Source of the DNA: JAIYCX01 sp044351785
Lineage (GTDB): Bacteria > Bdellovibrionota_C > UBA2361 > SZUA-149 > DAOLCO01
Assembly: GCA_044351785.1 (NCBI GenBank)
Contig: JBILFC010000027.1
Coordinates: forward strand, 1-18,672
DNA: 18,672 nucleotides
Direction of reading: 5' to 3'
Positions 1 to 7,232 of the stretch are shown here, in pieces. The position numbers and the translations under genes were made by a program. The notes beneath the pieces were generated by a model, which had not been told where the DNA came from, searched no databases, and saw nothing but the letters and a program-made list of their open reading frames with translations. The first letter of the stretch is position 1; each line of letters begins with the position of its first letter.

Positions 1-1414
1 GTGAGTTCATAAGACCTGTTCCCCTTGTATCAGTAAGGAACTCACCTCTATAACCTATTAGCCCACGTGAAGGGATAGAGAACTCTAATCTTACCCGACC
101 ACTTCCGTGATTTACTAGGTTTAGCATCTTACCTTTTCTAATTGATAACTTCTCAGTTACCACACCCATATATTGCTCATCACAATCTATGAATAGATGC
201 TCAATTGGCTCCATTGTCTGACCGTCAATTTCTTTAAAAAGAATCTTAGGTCTTCCAACTGTAAGCTCATATCCTTCTCTTCTCATTTGCTCGATTAAAA
301 TTGCCATCTGGAATTCACCTCGGCCCTTAACAGAGAAAGAATCACTTTGTGCATCTTCCTCAACCTTGATCGCAACGTTGTATAGAGCTTCCTTTTGAAG
401 TCTTTCAAGAATCTTTCTTGATTGAACGAATTCTCCTTCTTGCCCAGCAAATGGAGAACTTGATGCAGATATTGAAACTGACATTGTAGGCTCATCTACA
501 TTTATTCTTGGAAGTGCTTTAGGACTATCCTTAGTACAGATTGTATCCCCAATTTCAACTTCTTCAGCACCAGCTAGAATAACAATTTCTCCAGCATCCG
601 CTGTATCTGCTTGTTCGAATTGAACACCCTTATAAACTTGAACAGAACTTAACTTAAGATTAGCAGCTGTTCCATCACTCTTAATTCTTACTAATGCATC
701 ACCCTTCTTTACAGATCCGTTAAAAACTCTTCCGATAGCCAATCTACCTAAATAATCAGAGTAACTGACATTTGTTACTAACATCTGAAGAGGCTCACCT
801 TCAGTATACTTAGGTCCAGGAATGGATTCTACGATAGTATCAAATAATGCAACTAAGTTATTCTCAGTACCATCAAGAGTTTTCTTAGCAATACCATCTC
901 TTCCAATAGCGTAAAGTACTGGAAATTCAATTTGAGATTCGTCAGCATCTAAATCGATGAATAGATCATAAACATCATTTAGAACTTCTTCAGGTCTAGC
1001 ATCCTGTCTATCAATTTTATTAATAATTAAAGCGATCGCCAACCTAGCTTCTAAAGCCTTCTTAAGAACAAATCTAGTCTGTGGTAGTGGTCCTTCAGAT
1101 GAATCTACTAAAAGAATTACACCATCAACCATCTTCAAAGCACGCTCTACTTCTCCGCCGAAGTCAGCGTGTCCAGGAGTATCAAGTATGTTAATCTTTA
1201 CTCCCTTGTATTCGACTGAACAGTTCTTAGCAGCAATAGTAATCCCACGCTCTCTTTCAAGATCCATAGAATCCATAAGGCGGTCTGTATTGCCTTGAGA
1301 AGTTTTAAGAGCAAGACCCTGGCGTAGCATGTGATCTACTAAGGTAGTCTTACCGTGATCCACGTGCGCGATAATTGCGATGTTTCTAATGTTAGGATTT
1401 ATTGAGGTACTCAT
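1..1414 (-). CDS. typA: Ribosome-associated GTPase TypA/BipA (3' end cut by window edge)
   Basis: This is a translational GTPase of the EF-G/LepA superfamily. It binds the ribosome and acts in 50S assembly, stress and cold adaptation. Translation from the ATG at 1414 reads without a stop to the left edge, giving 471 residues of a family that is usually about 600, so roughly the last 130 residues (most of the C-terminal domain) lie outside. The G1 loop AHVDHGKTT is at residues 16-24, the switch motif RGITI at 56-60, G3 DTPGHADF at 78-85 and G4 NKID at 132-135. Near the edge the BipA-type signature GLIGYRGEFLTDTRGTG is followed by LMNS. These motifs separate it from LepA and EF-G. There is no clear Shine-Dalgarno sequence before the ATG. 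A small membrane-protein gene lies 48 bases upstream on the same strand and probably shares its transcript. Identification is very secure. Confidence 0.97.
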   Translation of the reverse strand, partial: MSTSINPNIRNIAIIAHVDHGKTTLVDHMLRQGLALKTSQGNTDRLMDSMDLERERGITIAAKNCSVEYKGVKINILDTPGHADFGGEVERALKMVDGVILLVDSSEGPLPQTRFVLKKALEARLAIALIINKIDRQDARPEEVLNDVYDLFIDLDADESQIEFPVLYAIGRDGIAKKTLDGTENNLVALFDTIVESIPGPKYTEGEPLQMLVTNVSYSDYLGRLAIGRVFNGSVKKGDALVRIKSDGTAANLKLSSVQVYKGVQFEQADTADAGEIVILAGAEEVEIGDTICTKDSPKALPRINVDEPTMSVSISASSSPFAGQEGEFVQSRKILERLQKEALYNVAIKVEEDAQSDSFSVKGRGEFQMAILIEQMRREGYELTVGRPKILFKEIDGQTMEPIEHLFIDCDEQYMGVVTEKLSIRKGKMLNLVNHGSGRVRLEFSIPSRGLIGYRGEFLTDTRGTGLMNS

Positions 1415-1462
1415 AGGATTACAATATGATTATTAGTTTACAATTTAAATAAATATGAAATT

Positions 1463-1606
1463 TTAGGCTTTTGTCTCTGGTTCGTTTTTTGACTTAAACA
1501 TCTTGAAGTAATCAGAAGCCATCTTACTAGGCATAAATGTACCTACCAACACGGCAATAAAAAAGAGCAAGACAATAAACAGTAAAAATATAAGGAAATA
1601 GCCCAT
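1463..1606 (-). CDS. Small single-pass membrane protein, 47 aa
   Basis: This short ORF starts at ATG 1606 and ends in TAA at 1463-1465. It encodes 47 residues. Residues 3-23 are almost wholly hydrophobic (YFLIFLLFIVLLFFIAVLVG region), a clear transmembrane helix. A short polar, lysine-rich tail follows, ending NEPETKA. The layout, with helix first and charged tail last, suggests an N-out/C-in small membrane protein. It sits directly upstream of typA on the same strand and fills what would otherwise be an empty leader of about 200 bases. No Shine-Dalgarno sequence is visible before the ATG. I do not recognise a family, and a function cannot be assigned. It could be a chance ORF, but the strong hydrophobic segment, the clean polar tail and the position argue for a real gene. 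Confidence 0.55.
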   Translation of the reverse strand: MGYFLIFLLFIVLLFFIAVLVGTFMPSKMASDYFKMFKSKNEPETKA

Positions 1607-1702
1607 ATTGGGGCTTAATATAAGATGTTAGCCTAAATTAAAAGACCTTTAATGCAGAAAAATTGAAATTCTTTCTAAAAATGCTGAATTTAATCTCTAG
1701 CC

Positions 1703-1731
1703 TTGCTTATTTACTTAATATTCCCTATGAA
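1703..1731 (+). promoter_or_regulatory. Sigma70-type promoter for the THX gene
   Basis: A TTGCTT element at 1703-1708 is followed after exactly 17 bases by TATGAA at 1726-1731. Transcription would start near 1738, about 32 bases before the THX start codon. The region lies between divergent genes, where a promoter is expected. Assignment is by eye from consensus similarity. Confidence 0.5.
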
Positions 1732-1769
1732 TGCCTCAGAATATTTTTAATTTAACCAGAGAGAAGAAA

Positions 1770-1883
1770 ATGGGTAAAGGCGATAAAAGATCCGCTAAGG
1801 GTAAGAGAAAAGTTGGAAGTTACGGAAATGCTAGACCTAAGGTTAAGCACCCAGCTTATTCAGCTAAGGCAAAGACTAAGTAA
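1770..1883 (+). CDS. 30S ribosomal protein THX
   Basis: This gene encodes a 37-residue, strongly basic protein starting MGKGDKRSAKGKRKVGSYGN and ending in AKAKTK. It matches the bTHX/Thx family, which in Thermus sits in a cavity at the top of the 30S head and stabilises the RNA there (chloroplast homologues exist). About a third of its residues are Lys or Arg, and the conserved GKGD(K/R)-x-(S/T)-xxGK-x5-G-x-xG-x-x-R pattern is present. The start is fixed by the conserved N-terminus. A purine-rich stretch (AGAGAGAAG) precedes the ATG, and a good promoter lies upstream. Its stop codon overlaps the 3' end of the convergent permease gene by 8 bases. The gene is easily missed because of its length. 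Confidence 0.9.
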   Translation: MGKGDKRSAKGKRKVGSYGNARPKVKHPAYSAKAKTK

Positions 1884-1893
1884 GAGCCTTTTT
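1866..1893 (+). terminator. Weak possible intrinsic terminator at the THX 3' end
   Basis: AAGGC at 1866-1870 can pair with GCCTT at 1886-1890, with a 15-base loop, and a run of five T (1889-1893) follows. The stem is short and lies partly inside the THX coding sequence, so it is a weak candidate. It is the only terminator-like structure at this convergent junction. Confidence 0.25.
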
Positions 1894-2925
1894 AGACTGA
1901 AATTTATATAGTTTTGACAATACCAGTACGGTAAGAAGCACTAAGCCACAAACAGTCTGGTAGTTACTTTCTGATAAATTGTGTTCATGCGTGATTAAAT
2001 CCGCGCTGTAATTTATAAACATGTCTTTTGCAAAAAAAGACAATGTTAGGGCTGCGACTAAAACCGTCACAACCAGCCCAGAAACATACGCCAACATCCC
2101 TTTAAATCCAAATAATTCAATACTTGCAACTATTGATGTCGTATTACTTGCAGGACCAGCGATCAGAAAAACTAACACCGCAGCAGGAGCAATACCCTTC
2201 ATTAAAAAGGCATGTGCCACTGGAATAGAACTTACAGCACAAACATAAGTGGGGACTGAAATAATCAACATTGTAAATACTTGCGCTAAGATACCCGTAG
2301 TTGAACTAGCTTCCTGAATCGGCAAAGCAGCTCCTATAAGTCCAGAGAGAACAAAGCCTATTAAAAGCGGTCTAAAAAGATCATTTGGCAAGTCTATAAA
2401 AGAGTATTTAATAAAATCTCTAACCTTATCCGTACTGGAGGTTAAGTGAGCATCGTGTTCGGGATGCTTGTTCTGACAACAAGGCTTTACTTCTTTGATC
2501 TCTATTTCTCTAGTACCAAACTTTTCAACCAATAAGCCAACAAGAATAGCTGAGATAAAAGCAACAAGTGTTATCAGTATTGCCATCGGCATACCTAAAA
2601 GTCCCTGACTCAGTATAAAGGCATCAAATCCTATCTGAGGAGTACTTGTTAAAAAGCTCGCACATGCACCCATTGATGCTCCACTGATCATTAAAGACCT
2701 TGTGACTGGTATTACACTACAAGAACAAAGTGGCATTGGCATACCTATAAAGCTACCTCTTAAAATAGGACCAATTCCCTTTCCACTTAGCCACTTATTT
2801 ACAAACTGAGCAGGGATTAAAACATGTAAAAGTCCAGCACATAAGAATCCGACTATAAGTAATGGGCTAGATTGAATAAAAGATATATAAGTAGCGCTAA
2901 ACCAGTTGATTAAAAAATCCTCCAT
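1876..2925 (-). CDS. SO_0444-type Cu/Zn efflux permease
   Basis: This is a polytopic inner-membrane permease of 349 residues in the ArsP/DUF318 permease superfamily. It most resembles the SO_0444 Cu/Zn efflux group. Two hydrophobic halves are visible (about residues 15-135 and 183-298), plus a last helix at about 322-338. The first half carries PLCSCSVIP (residues 65-73, Cys67 and Cys69) followed by SGAS and FLTSTPQ. The second half has PTYVCAVSSIPVA (Cys229) and GPASNTTS. The loop between the halves holds PCC at 148-150 and His154, His157 and His160, a likely metal-binding patch. The ATG at 2925 is three bases from the stop of the upstream Rrf2 gene, so the two are surely co-transcribed and the regulator probably controls export. 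The exact metal is inferred from family membership and could differ. Confidence 0.8.
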   Translation of the reverse strand: MEDFLINWFSATYISFIQSSPLLIVGFLCAGLLHVLIPAQFVNKWLSGKGIGPILRGSFIGMPMPLCSCSVIPVTRSLMISGASMGACASFLTSTPQIGFDAFILSQGLLGMPMAILITLVAFISAILVGLLVEKFGTREIEIKEVKPCCQNKHPEHDAHLTSSTDKVRDFIKYSFIDLPNDLFRPLLIGFVLSGLIGAALPIQEASSTTGILAQVFTMLIISVPTYVCAVSSIPVAHAFLMKGIAPAAVLVFLIAGPASNTTSIVASIELFGFKGMLAYVSGLVVTVLVAALTLSFFAKDMFINYSADLITHEHNLSESNYQTVCGLVLLTVLVLSKLYKFQSKKALT

Positions 2926-2928
2926 AAG

Positions 2929-3423
2929 TTAAGAAAGACTCTGATGAACTGGTAGATTAACTAATACGTCTTCTTTAGATTCATTATTTTCTTTATCTAG
3001 TAGATCACTAATAGTGATACCTGAGAGATAGGTATTTATTACATCCTTTAGGCCATACCAAACGCCTTTAATTGAACAATTAGCTCCACTCAGGCAATTC
3101 TCATGCTCAATCTTATGTGATTCACATATAACTGTAGCAGTATCACCTTCCGTAGCTACAAGGATATCTTGAATGGAAATATCCTTTGGATGCTTCGCTA
3201 AGCGGTAACCTCCCTTGGGCCCTCTGACACTTTCAACTATTTCAAATGTTTTTAATCTAAGAAGAATCTGTTGAGTATAATTTAAAGCTATGTTCTGAGC
3301 TTCTGAAATTTCACTAGCCCCTACAACCGCGCTAAAATCTGCTAAAGAACCCTCCCGAGATTTCCGCGCAAGATATAGTACAACATGAACCCCGTACTCA
3401 CCCCATTGTGTAATTCTATGCAT
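2929..3423 (-). CDS. Rrf2-family transcriptional regulator
   Basis: This 164-residue winged-helix regulator belongs to the Rrf2/IscR/NsrR family. The N-terminus MHRITQWGEYGVHVVLYLAR is typical, and the wing is marked by VRGPKGGYRLAKHP at about 66-79. Residues 96-120 contain Cys100, Cys110 and Cys116. These correspond to the loop that binds an iron-sulfur cluster in IscR and NsrR, but the first spacing is wider (C-x9-C-x5-C) than the C-x5-C-x5-C common in IscR. A role sensing redox, nitric oxide or metals is therefore inferred. It is the first gene of a two-gene unit with the Cu/Zn-type exporter, three bases downstream. The region before its start holds a perfect tandem 8-bp repeat that could be an operator. 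No Shine-Dalgarno sequence is evident. The family call is secure; the effector is unknown. Confidence 0.88.
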   Translation of the reverse strand: MHRITQWGEYGVHVVLYLARKSREGSLADFSAVVGASEISEAQNIALNYTQQILLRLKTFEIVESVRGPKGGYRLAKHPKDISIQDILVATEGDTATVICESHKIEHENCLSGANCSIKGVWYGLKDVINTYLSGITISDLLDKENNESKEDVLVNLPVHQSLS

Positions 3424-3436
3424 AACTAAAGCCCAA

Positions 3437-3452
3437 TAAATATCTAAATATC
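3437..3452 (-). repeat. Tandem 8-bp direct repeat before the Rrf2 gene
   Basis: On the minus strand GATATTTA occurs twice in a row, 14 bases upstream of the Rrf2 start codon. It lies within a 52-base gap where the promoter must sit. It may be a regulator-binding site or contain the -10 element. AT-rich sequence makes chance occurrence possible. Confidence 0.45.
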
Positions 3453-3475
3453 AGTTAGTTTAAAGTAGATCGGCT

Positions 3476-3901
3476 CTAAAGGGAATAGTCAATAAACAAG
3501 ATGTTCACTAATACGAAGCTCCAAGGGATGATAGCGAATATAAGATAAATAAATACCAATCCCCTGACAGCATTAAGCACCCAGATTATGTCCTTACGAA
3601 GGATCCACAGAACCGAAAGAGCTAAAACAGAACAAATCTTAGAAAGTAACAGGCCTTTTCCCACGCCCATTGATTCCATCGTATTCCGAATTAACAAATT
3701 AGCCTCAAATTCGGTACTACTAAGACTAATACCAATATATGTAAAAATACCATCTAGCACGAATAAACTGAAAAGAAGAAGAAACCACATCCCATAATCA
3801 CTGCATCCTACTCCTCCCCTACCTGAAGGCAAAACCTTCTCTTCGAGCACACGGTAGTTCTCGAAAGTCTCTTGTTCCTTTAACTGGGCATTAGAATACA
3901 C
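3476..3901 (-). CDS. DUF5658-like membrane protein
   Basis: This gene encodes a 141-residue integral membrane protein of unknown function. A polar N-terminal stretch of about 37 residues is followed by hydrophobic segments at about 38-60, 83-101 and 108-137 (the last may be two helices). The pattern FVLDGIFTYIGI, then EFEANLLIRNTMESMGVG, then LLLSKI resembles the DUF5658 domain (LD-x3-T-x-x-G, then EANP-like, then K in the next helix). The usual EANP here reads EANL. The start is taken as GTG at 3901 because a GAGGAT Shine-Dalgarno sequence lies 5 bases upstream and no Met codon occurs before residue 75. The upstream SseB-like gene ends 14 bases before it, so both are probably in one transcript. 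The family call is from pattern memory only. Confidence 0.68.
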   Translation of the reverse strand: MYSNAQLKEQETFENYRVLEEKVLPSGRGGVGCSDYGMWFLLLFSLFVLDGIFTYIGISLSSTEFEANLLIRNTMESMGVGKGLLLSKICSVLALSVLWILRKDIIWVLNAVRGLVFIYLIFAIIPWSFVLVNILFIDYSL

Positions 3902-3906
3902 TGCTA

Positions 3907-3912
3907 ATCCTC
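3907..3912 (-). promoter_or_regulatory. Ribosome binding site fixing a GTG start
   Basis: GAGGAT on the minus strand, 5 bases before GTG at 3901, is one of the few clear Shine-Dalgarno sequences in the window. It supports the GTG start of the DUF5658-like gene. Confidence 0.6.
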
Positions 3913-3915
3913 GGT

Positions 3916-4803
3916 TTAATTAGAGAATAATTTAAATCCTGATTTCTTTAGACCACCTAAGGACTTAAAAATTCCATCTTTTCTACTTTCTACTGTTTTG
4001 CTTATTTCTAGCTGATCCGTGATATTCTCACGCTTATAGAACGGAGCTTCAGTCTGAAACTTACCCCAGGCGCTAGAATTAGGATCTTGAAGGTCATCAA
4101 ATATCTCTATAGCTCCCGCATAACCATAGAATTCGTTACTAACCCTTGCAATAGCTTCACTCAGTTCATACCTTCGCTCATCATCAATTTCCTCCCTAAG
4201 TACGCCCAAAATGGCATCAGAATATGAAGAAGTAAAAGGCAATAAGAAGGCTTCTAGAACTTCATTAAACTTGGACAGCTCCATTCTCAAAACATACTCT
4301 AACTTCTTTATCTCGACAAATGGTGAAGCCTTAGGTGCATCATCACTAAATAGGTCCTCAAGGGCAGATGGGAGTTCTGGCACAAAAGCACTAATGGAAG
4401 AATCTTCTATCTCTTCTTTACTTTCATTGTATTCAGCATCAGAATAACCAAAGTCTGATACGTCAAAAGCTACTTCGAGACTGGAATTAGGTTCGAAAAG
4501 AATGCCGACATTATGAGGCAATGTCATCAACAAAGTTTCTCCTCTAACCTCTTGAGGCACCACCTTAAGCTTCTCGTAAGTTGCAAGAACATGAGATTTA
4601 CGTAAAAACACAGGCAGATACTTTTTACTAGCTCGTTCTATCATGGGAAGTCTTATATGACTTTCCACACCTAAGCTCTTCTCCTCGATCACTGGAATGA
4701 ACAGGATGCTAGGCGGTATAAGCGGAATTAAAGGCTCAAGATCCCGAAGCTCACCACGAGCTATTCGATATAAATACTTCTCTAATACTTCCGCGTAATT
4801 CAC
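3916..4803 (-). CDS. SseB-like protein
   Basis: This 295-residue soluble protein resembles SseB (enhanced serine sensitivity protein B), whose molecular role is poorly defined. Residues about 10-115 fit the SseB N-terminal domain: ILFIPVIEEKS, then YLPVFLRKSHVLATYEKL, an ETLLMTLP strand and the ILFEPNSSLEV segment that parallels the NPxS-type motif. Residues about 120-160 are an acidic linker. Residues about 165-258 fit the C-terminal domain and end in TEAPFYKREN, close to the APFYERR seen at the same place in E. coli SseB. A lysine-rich tail of about 35 residues follows. The start is GTG at 4803. It directly follows a strong promoter whose predicted transcription start is only about 5 bases away. 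The gene leads a probable two-gene unit with the DUF5658-like protein. The SseB assignment is from remembered similarity and is reasonably but not fully secure. Confidence 0.66.
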   Translation of the reverse strand: MNYAEVLEKYLYRIARGELRDLEPLIPLIPPSILFIPVIEEKSLGVESHIRLPMIERASKKYLPVFLRKSHVLATYEKLKVVPQEVRGETLLMTLPHNVGILFEPNSSLEVAFDVSDFGYSDAEYNESKEEIEDSSISAFVPELPSALEDLFSDDAPKASPFVEIKKLEYVLRMELSKFNEVLEAFLLPFTSSYSDAILGVLREEIDDERRYELSEAIARVSNEFYGYAGAIEIFDDLQDPNSSAWGKFQTEAPFYKRENITDQLEISKTVESRKDGIFKSLGGLKKSGFKLFSN

Positions 4804-4814
4804 AGAATTTAAAA

Positions 4815-4843
4815 ATTGTATTAAAAGGATTAAAAGCAGCCAA
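4815..4843 (-). promoter_or_regulatory. Sigma70-type promoter for the SseB-like gene
   Basis: On the minus strand TTGGCT (4838-4843) and TACAAT (4815-4820) are separated by exactly 17 bases. Transcription would begin near 4808, only about 5 bases before the GTG start at 4803, which predicts a nearly leaderless mRNA. Confidence 0.55.
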
Positions 4844-4953
4844 CGCTTGCCATGTGCTTCTTATTAGCATAAAAAAAGGTATAAATACAAAGTACGGACC
4901 CACAACGTGAGATCCAACATCTAAATAGCTCTAACATACTGAATTTACTAAAT

Positions 4954-6471
4954 ATGCCTTGTCGCTTCTACTCTACTATTCAGAACGCAGCTTACGATAT
5001 GCCAATGAGTGGTGCTACGCCTGGAATTTTAGAAAATTTGACCTTACTTAATGATTGGAAAGATTATTTACAAAGTATAGAGGCTCCTGCCAATGTAATC
5101 AGTCAGCTTGATAAGCCATCTATCCAATTTGTATTAACGGGGCAACAAATAGGCTATCTTTGTAGCCCTGTCCTCACTCTGTATAAGATAATTACAGCTG
5201 AAGTAATTGCAGATAAGCTAAGTCAAAAGTCCGGTCTAAATGTAACTCCCGTTTTCTGGTTACAAACTGAAGACCATGATTTATTAGAAATTTCAAAAGC
5301 GCTTATTATTAAAGAGAATCAAGAACACTTAGAAACTAATCTTTTAGAACTTAAGGATAACAGACACTGCGTAGGTGATCTTTCTTTAGAAAATCTTATA
5401 TCAAGAACACAATTAGAATCTTTAGAACTCCCTGAAAACTTATTAAACTTAATTCTAGAATCTAGTAAAGAAGCTACGCTTTCAGAACTATACGGGACTT
5501 TATTCTATAAGTTATTCCCTCAATCTAAAATTATTTTATTCGATCCAAGGGTTTTAAATCTCAGTAAACACACCAGTGAAATTTATAAGCAGTGCATCAA
5601 TCAGCCAGAACTTATACATCAGATACTTAGGTCGCAATCCGATCAACTAGTAAAAAATAATGAACCCGCTCCCATTGATGTATCAAAAAATAGATCTCTA
5701 TTCTTTCTTAGCATTAATGGCTCTAGATATAGACTAGATTACAAAGACAACCAATTTTCTAGTAAAGAAACTACCTATTCAAAGAAAGATCTAGAAGAAA
5801 TTCTTGATACTGACCCGAGGCGATTTAGTTCTTCAGCTCTACTTAGACCTATATTACAAGACTCTCTCTTTAATTCTGTCTTCTATATAGGCGGAAACTC
5901 GGAGCTTCAATATCATAAACAGATTACAGCACTTTATAAGCATTTTAATTTAACTCAAGCTAAACTACTTGAACGTGCACACGGGACAATTATAGATGAC
6001 AAAGCTTTTAAATGGTTTCCAGAACTAGAGAATAAAACTGAGGTTTCCCTTGCTAACCTTATAACCATACAAGCGGCATTAAAAAACCACAAAGAACTTT
6101 CAAATACTATAGTCACTCTAAAAGATTCTACTTCTAAAAAATTAGAAGAACTCCTTGACCTACTTCGTAGTGAGGCTACAACTCTTGATACTACCCTACA
6201 GAAACCCCTAGAAAAAACAATCAATTCGATCACTGAATCATTAAGTAAATTTATAAATAAAGTGGAAGAGCAGAATTTCAGAGAAGATGCTATTTTAAAT
6301 GAAAGAATGCAAAAAGTGACTAATCTTTCACATCCGCAGGGAGAATTGCAAGAAAGAATAATCTCTGCAATCTCTATATATACTTTGCTAGGGGATCAAG
6401 CATATAAGATAGTGTCAGAATCAATCTATAGTGTAGTAAATAATAATATAATCATTAATAATAATTCATGA
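4954..6471 (+). CDS. bshC: Bacillithiol biosynthesis cysteine-adding enzyme BshC
   Basis: BshC is the putative last enzyme of bacillithiol synthesis, joining cysteine to glucosaminyl-malate. The 505-residue protein has the family hallmark FVLTGQQIGYLCSPVLTLYK (residues 59-78), aligning with GQQ-x-G-x-x-x-GP-x-x-T-x-x-K of the family, with Ser71 in place of the usual Gly. It also has PVFWLQTEDHDLLEI (99-113), the conserved EDHD segment of the Rossmann-like core. A helical, probably coiled-coil stretch runs from about 360 to 460. The length is slightly below the usual 530-540, mostly because the N-terminus is short. The C-terminus is Asn/Ile-rich (NNNIIINNNS), reflecting AT-rich DNA. The gene is first in bshC-bshB-bshA, and its stop overlaps the bshB start by 4 bases (ATGA). 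No Shine-Dalgarno sequence precedes the ATG. A TATAAAT at 4880-4886 may be the -10, without a convincing -35. Confidence 0.93.
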   Translation: MPCRFYSTIQNAAYDMPMSGATPGILENLTLLNDWKDYLQSIEAPANVISQLDKPSIQFVLTGQQIGYLCSPVLTLYKIITAEVIADKLSQKSGLNVTPVFWLQTEDHDLLEISKALIIKENQEHLETNLLELKDNRHCVGDLSLENLISRTQLESLELPENLLNLILESSKEATLSELYGTLFYKLFPQSKIILFDPRVLNLSKHTSEIYKQCINQPELIHQILRSQSDQLVKNNEPAPIDVSKNRSLFFLSINGSRYRLDYKDNQFSSKETTYSKKDLEEILDTDPRRFSSSALLRPILQDSLFNSVFYIGGNSELQYHKQITALYKHFNLTQAKLLERAHGTIIDDKAFKWFPELENKTEVSLANLITIQAALKNHKELSNTIVTLKDSTSKKLEELLDLLRSEATTLDTTLQKPLEKTINSITESLSKFINKVEEQNFREDAILNERMQKVTNLSHPQGELQERIISAISIYTLLGDQAYKIVSESIYSVVNNNIIINNNS

Positions 6472-7220
6472 GTAATATTAAAGTTCTAGTTATCGCACCT
6501 CATCCTGATGATGCAGAGATATTCATGGGGGGCACTATTGCATATCTTAAAGATATAGGTTGTTCTATTTATATCTTAGATCTAACTAAGGGGGAACTTT
6601 CAACAAGAGGTTCGACTTTGGAAAGAATGAAGGAGGTGGAAAAAGCCTCTAATATTCTTAATATTGATAAGAGGCTTTGCGCTGATTTACCTGATGGCGG
6701 GATTCAAGCAAATTCTCAACAGACTAAAACTTTAGTAACTCTGATTAGAGAAGTTCAACCAGACATCTTATTTGCGCCCTACTTTGAAAATCGGCATCCA
6801 GACCATAATAATACCCATTTATTGGTTAAGGACTCAATTTTCATGTCTAACTTGAGAAAGTATCCTGATAACAAAGGACAAGCACCGCATTTAGTCCCTA
6901 GCGTTTTCTGGTATATGGCTAGAGCAGAGTTTAAGCCTAGTTTTATCGTTGATATCACAAAATTTAAGGTACTTAAGGATAATGCAGTTAACGCCTACCA
7001 GTCTCAAGTAAAACCAAAACCCATAGCTGAATCACAAACTTTAATTGGTTCAGACCTTTCATTACACGCCATAGCAGCCAGAGATGGATACTATGGCAGT
7101 ATGATCGGAGTTCAATTCGGAGAACCGTTCTACCATGATGGGCCTCTCGTGAATTCAGAAAAGTCCTTTCTTGAGACTCCTCAGAATAGTTACTCAAGAT
7201 TTATTTACCCAAATGACTAA
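6468..7220 (+). CDS. bshB1: Bacillithiol pathway N-acetylglucosaminyl-malate deacetylase (PIG-L family)
   Basis: This zinc-dependent deacetylase has 250 residues and belongs to the PIG-L/LmbE family. In this context it would remove the acetyl group from GlcNAc-malate, the second step of bacillithiol synthesis. APHPDDAE is at residues 10-17 (metal ligands His12 and Asp15, with Asp14 the catalytic base), and RHPDHN is at 109-114 (His113 the third ligand). The ATG overlaps the bshC stop (ATGA), indicating translational coupling, and bshA follows 12 bases later. That neighbourhood is what separates it from PIG-L enzymes of mycothiol or lincosamide metabolism. All key residues are present. I favour BshB1 over BshB2 because of the length and the early, intact motif, but the subtype is inferred. 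Confidence 0.92.
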   Translation: MSNIKVLVIAPHPDDAEIFMGGTIAYLKDIGCSIYILDLTKGELSTRGSTLERMKEVEKASNILNIDKRLCADLPDGGIQANSQQTKTLVTLIREVQPDILFAPYFENRHPDHNNTHLLVKDSIFMSNLRKYPDNKGQAPHLVPSVFWYMARAEFKPSFIVDITKFKVLKDNAVNAYQSQVKPKPIAESQTLIGSDLSLHAIAARDGYYGSMIGVQFGEPFYHDGPLVNSEKSFLETPQNSYSRFIYPND

Positions 7221-7232
7221 ATTAAGATATTT

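Noticed and set aside
2929..3423. Naming the Rrf2 regulator IscR or NsrR
   Set aside because: The cysteine spacing differs from the common IscR pattern, and no isc/suf or NO-detoxification genes are adjacent.
4847..4886. A clear promoter for bshC
   Set aside because: TTGCCA at 4847 and TATAAAT at 4880 are 27 bases apart, too far to work together, and no good -35 lies 16-18 bases before TATAAAT.
5955..6233. Antisense reading frame opposite bshC (and similar frames opposite bshA, htrA, the cytochrome and the TadG-like gene)
   Set aside because: Their translations are Ser/Arg/Leu-rich low-quality sequences lying wholly within well-identified genes. They are shadows of the real frames.
6436..6467. 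AT-rich stretch at the end of bshC as an origin- or repeat-like element
   Set aside because: It codes the Asn/Ile-rich C-terminus of BshC in frame, and its partial symmetry is explained by repeated AAT/ATA/ATT codons.
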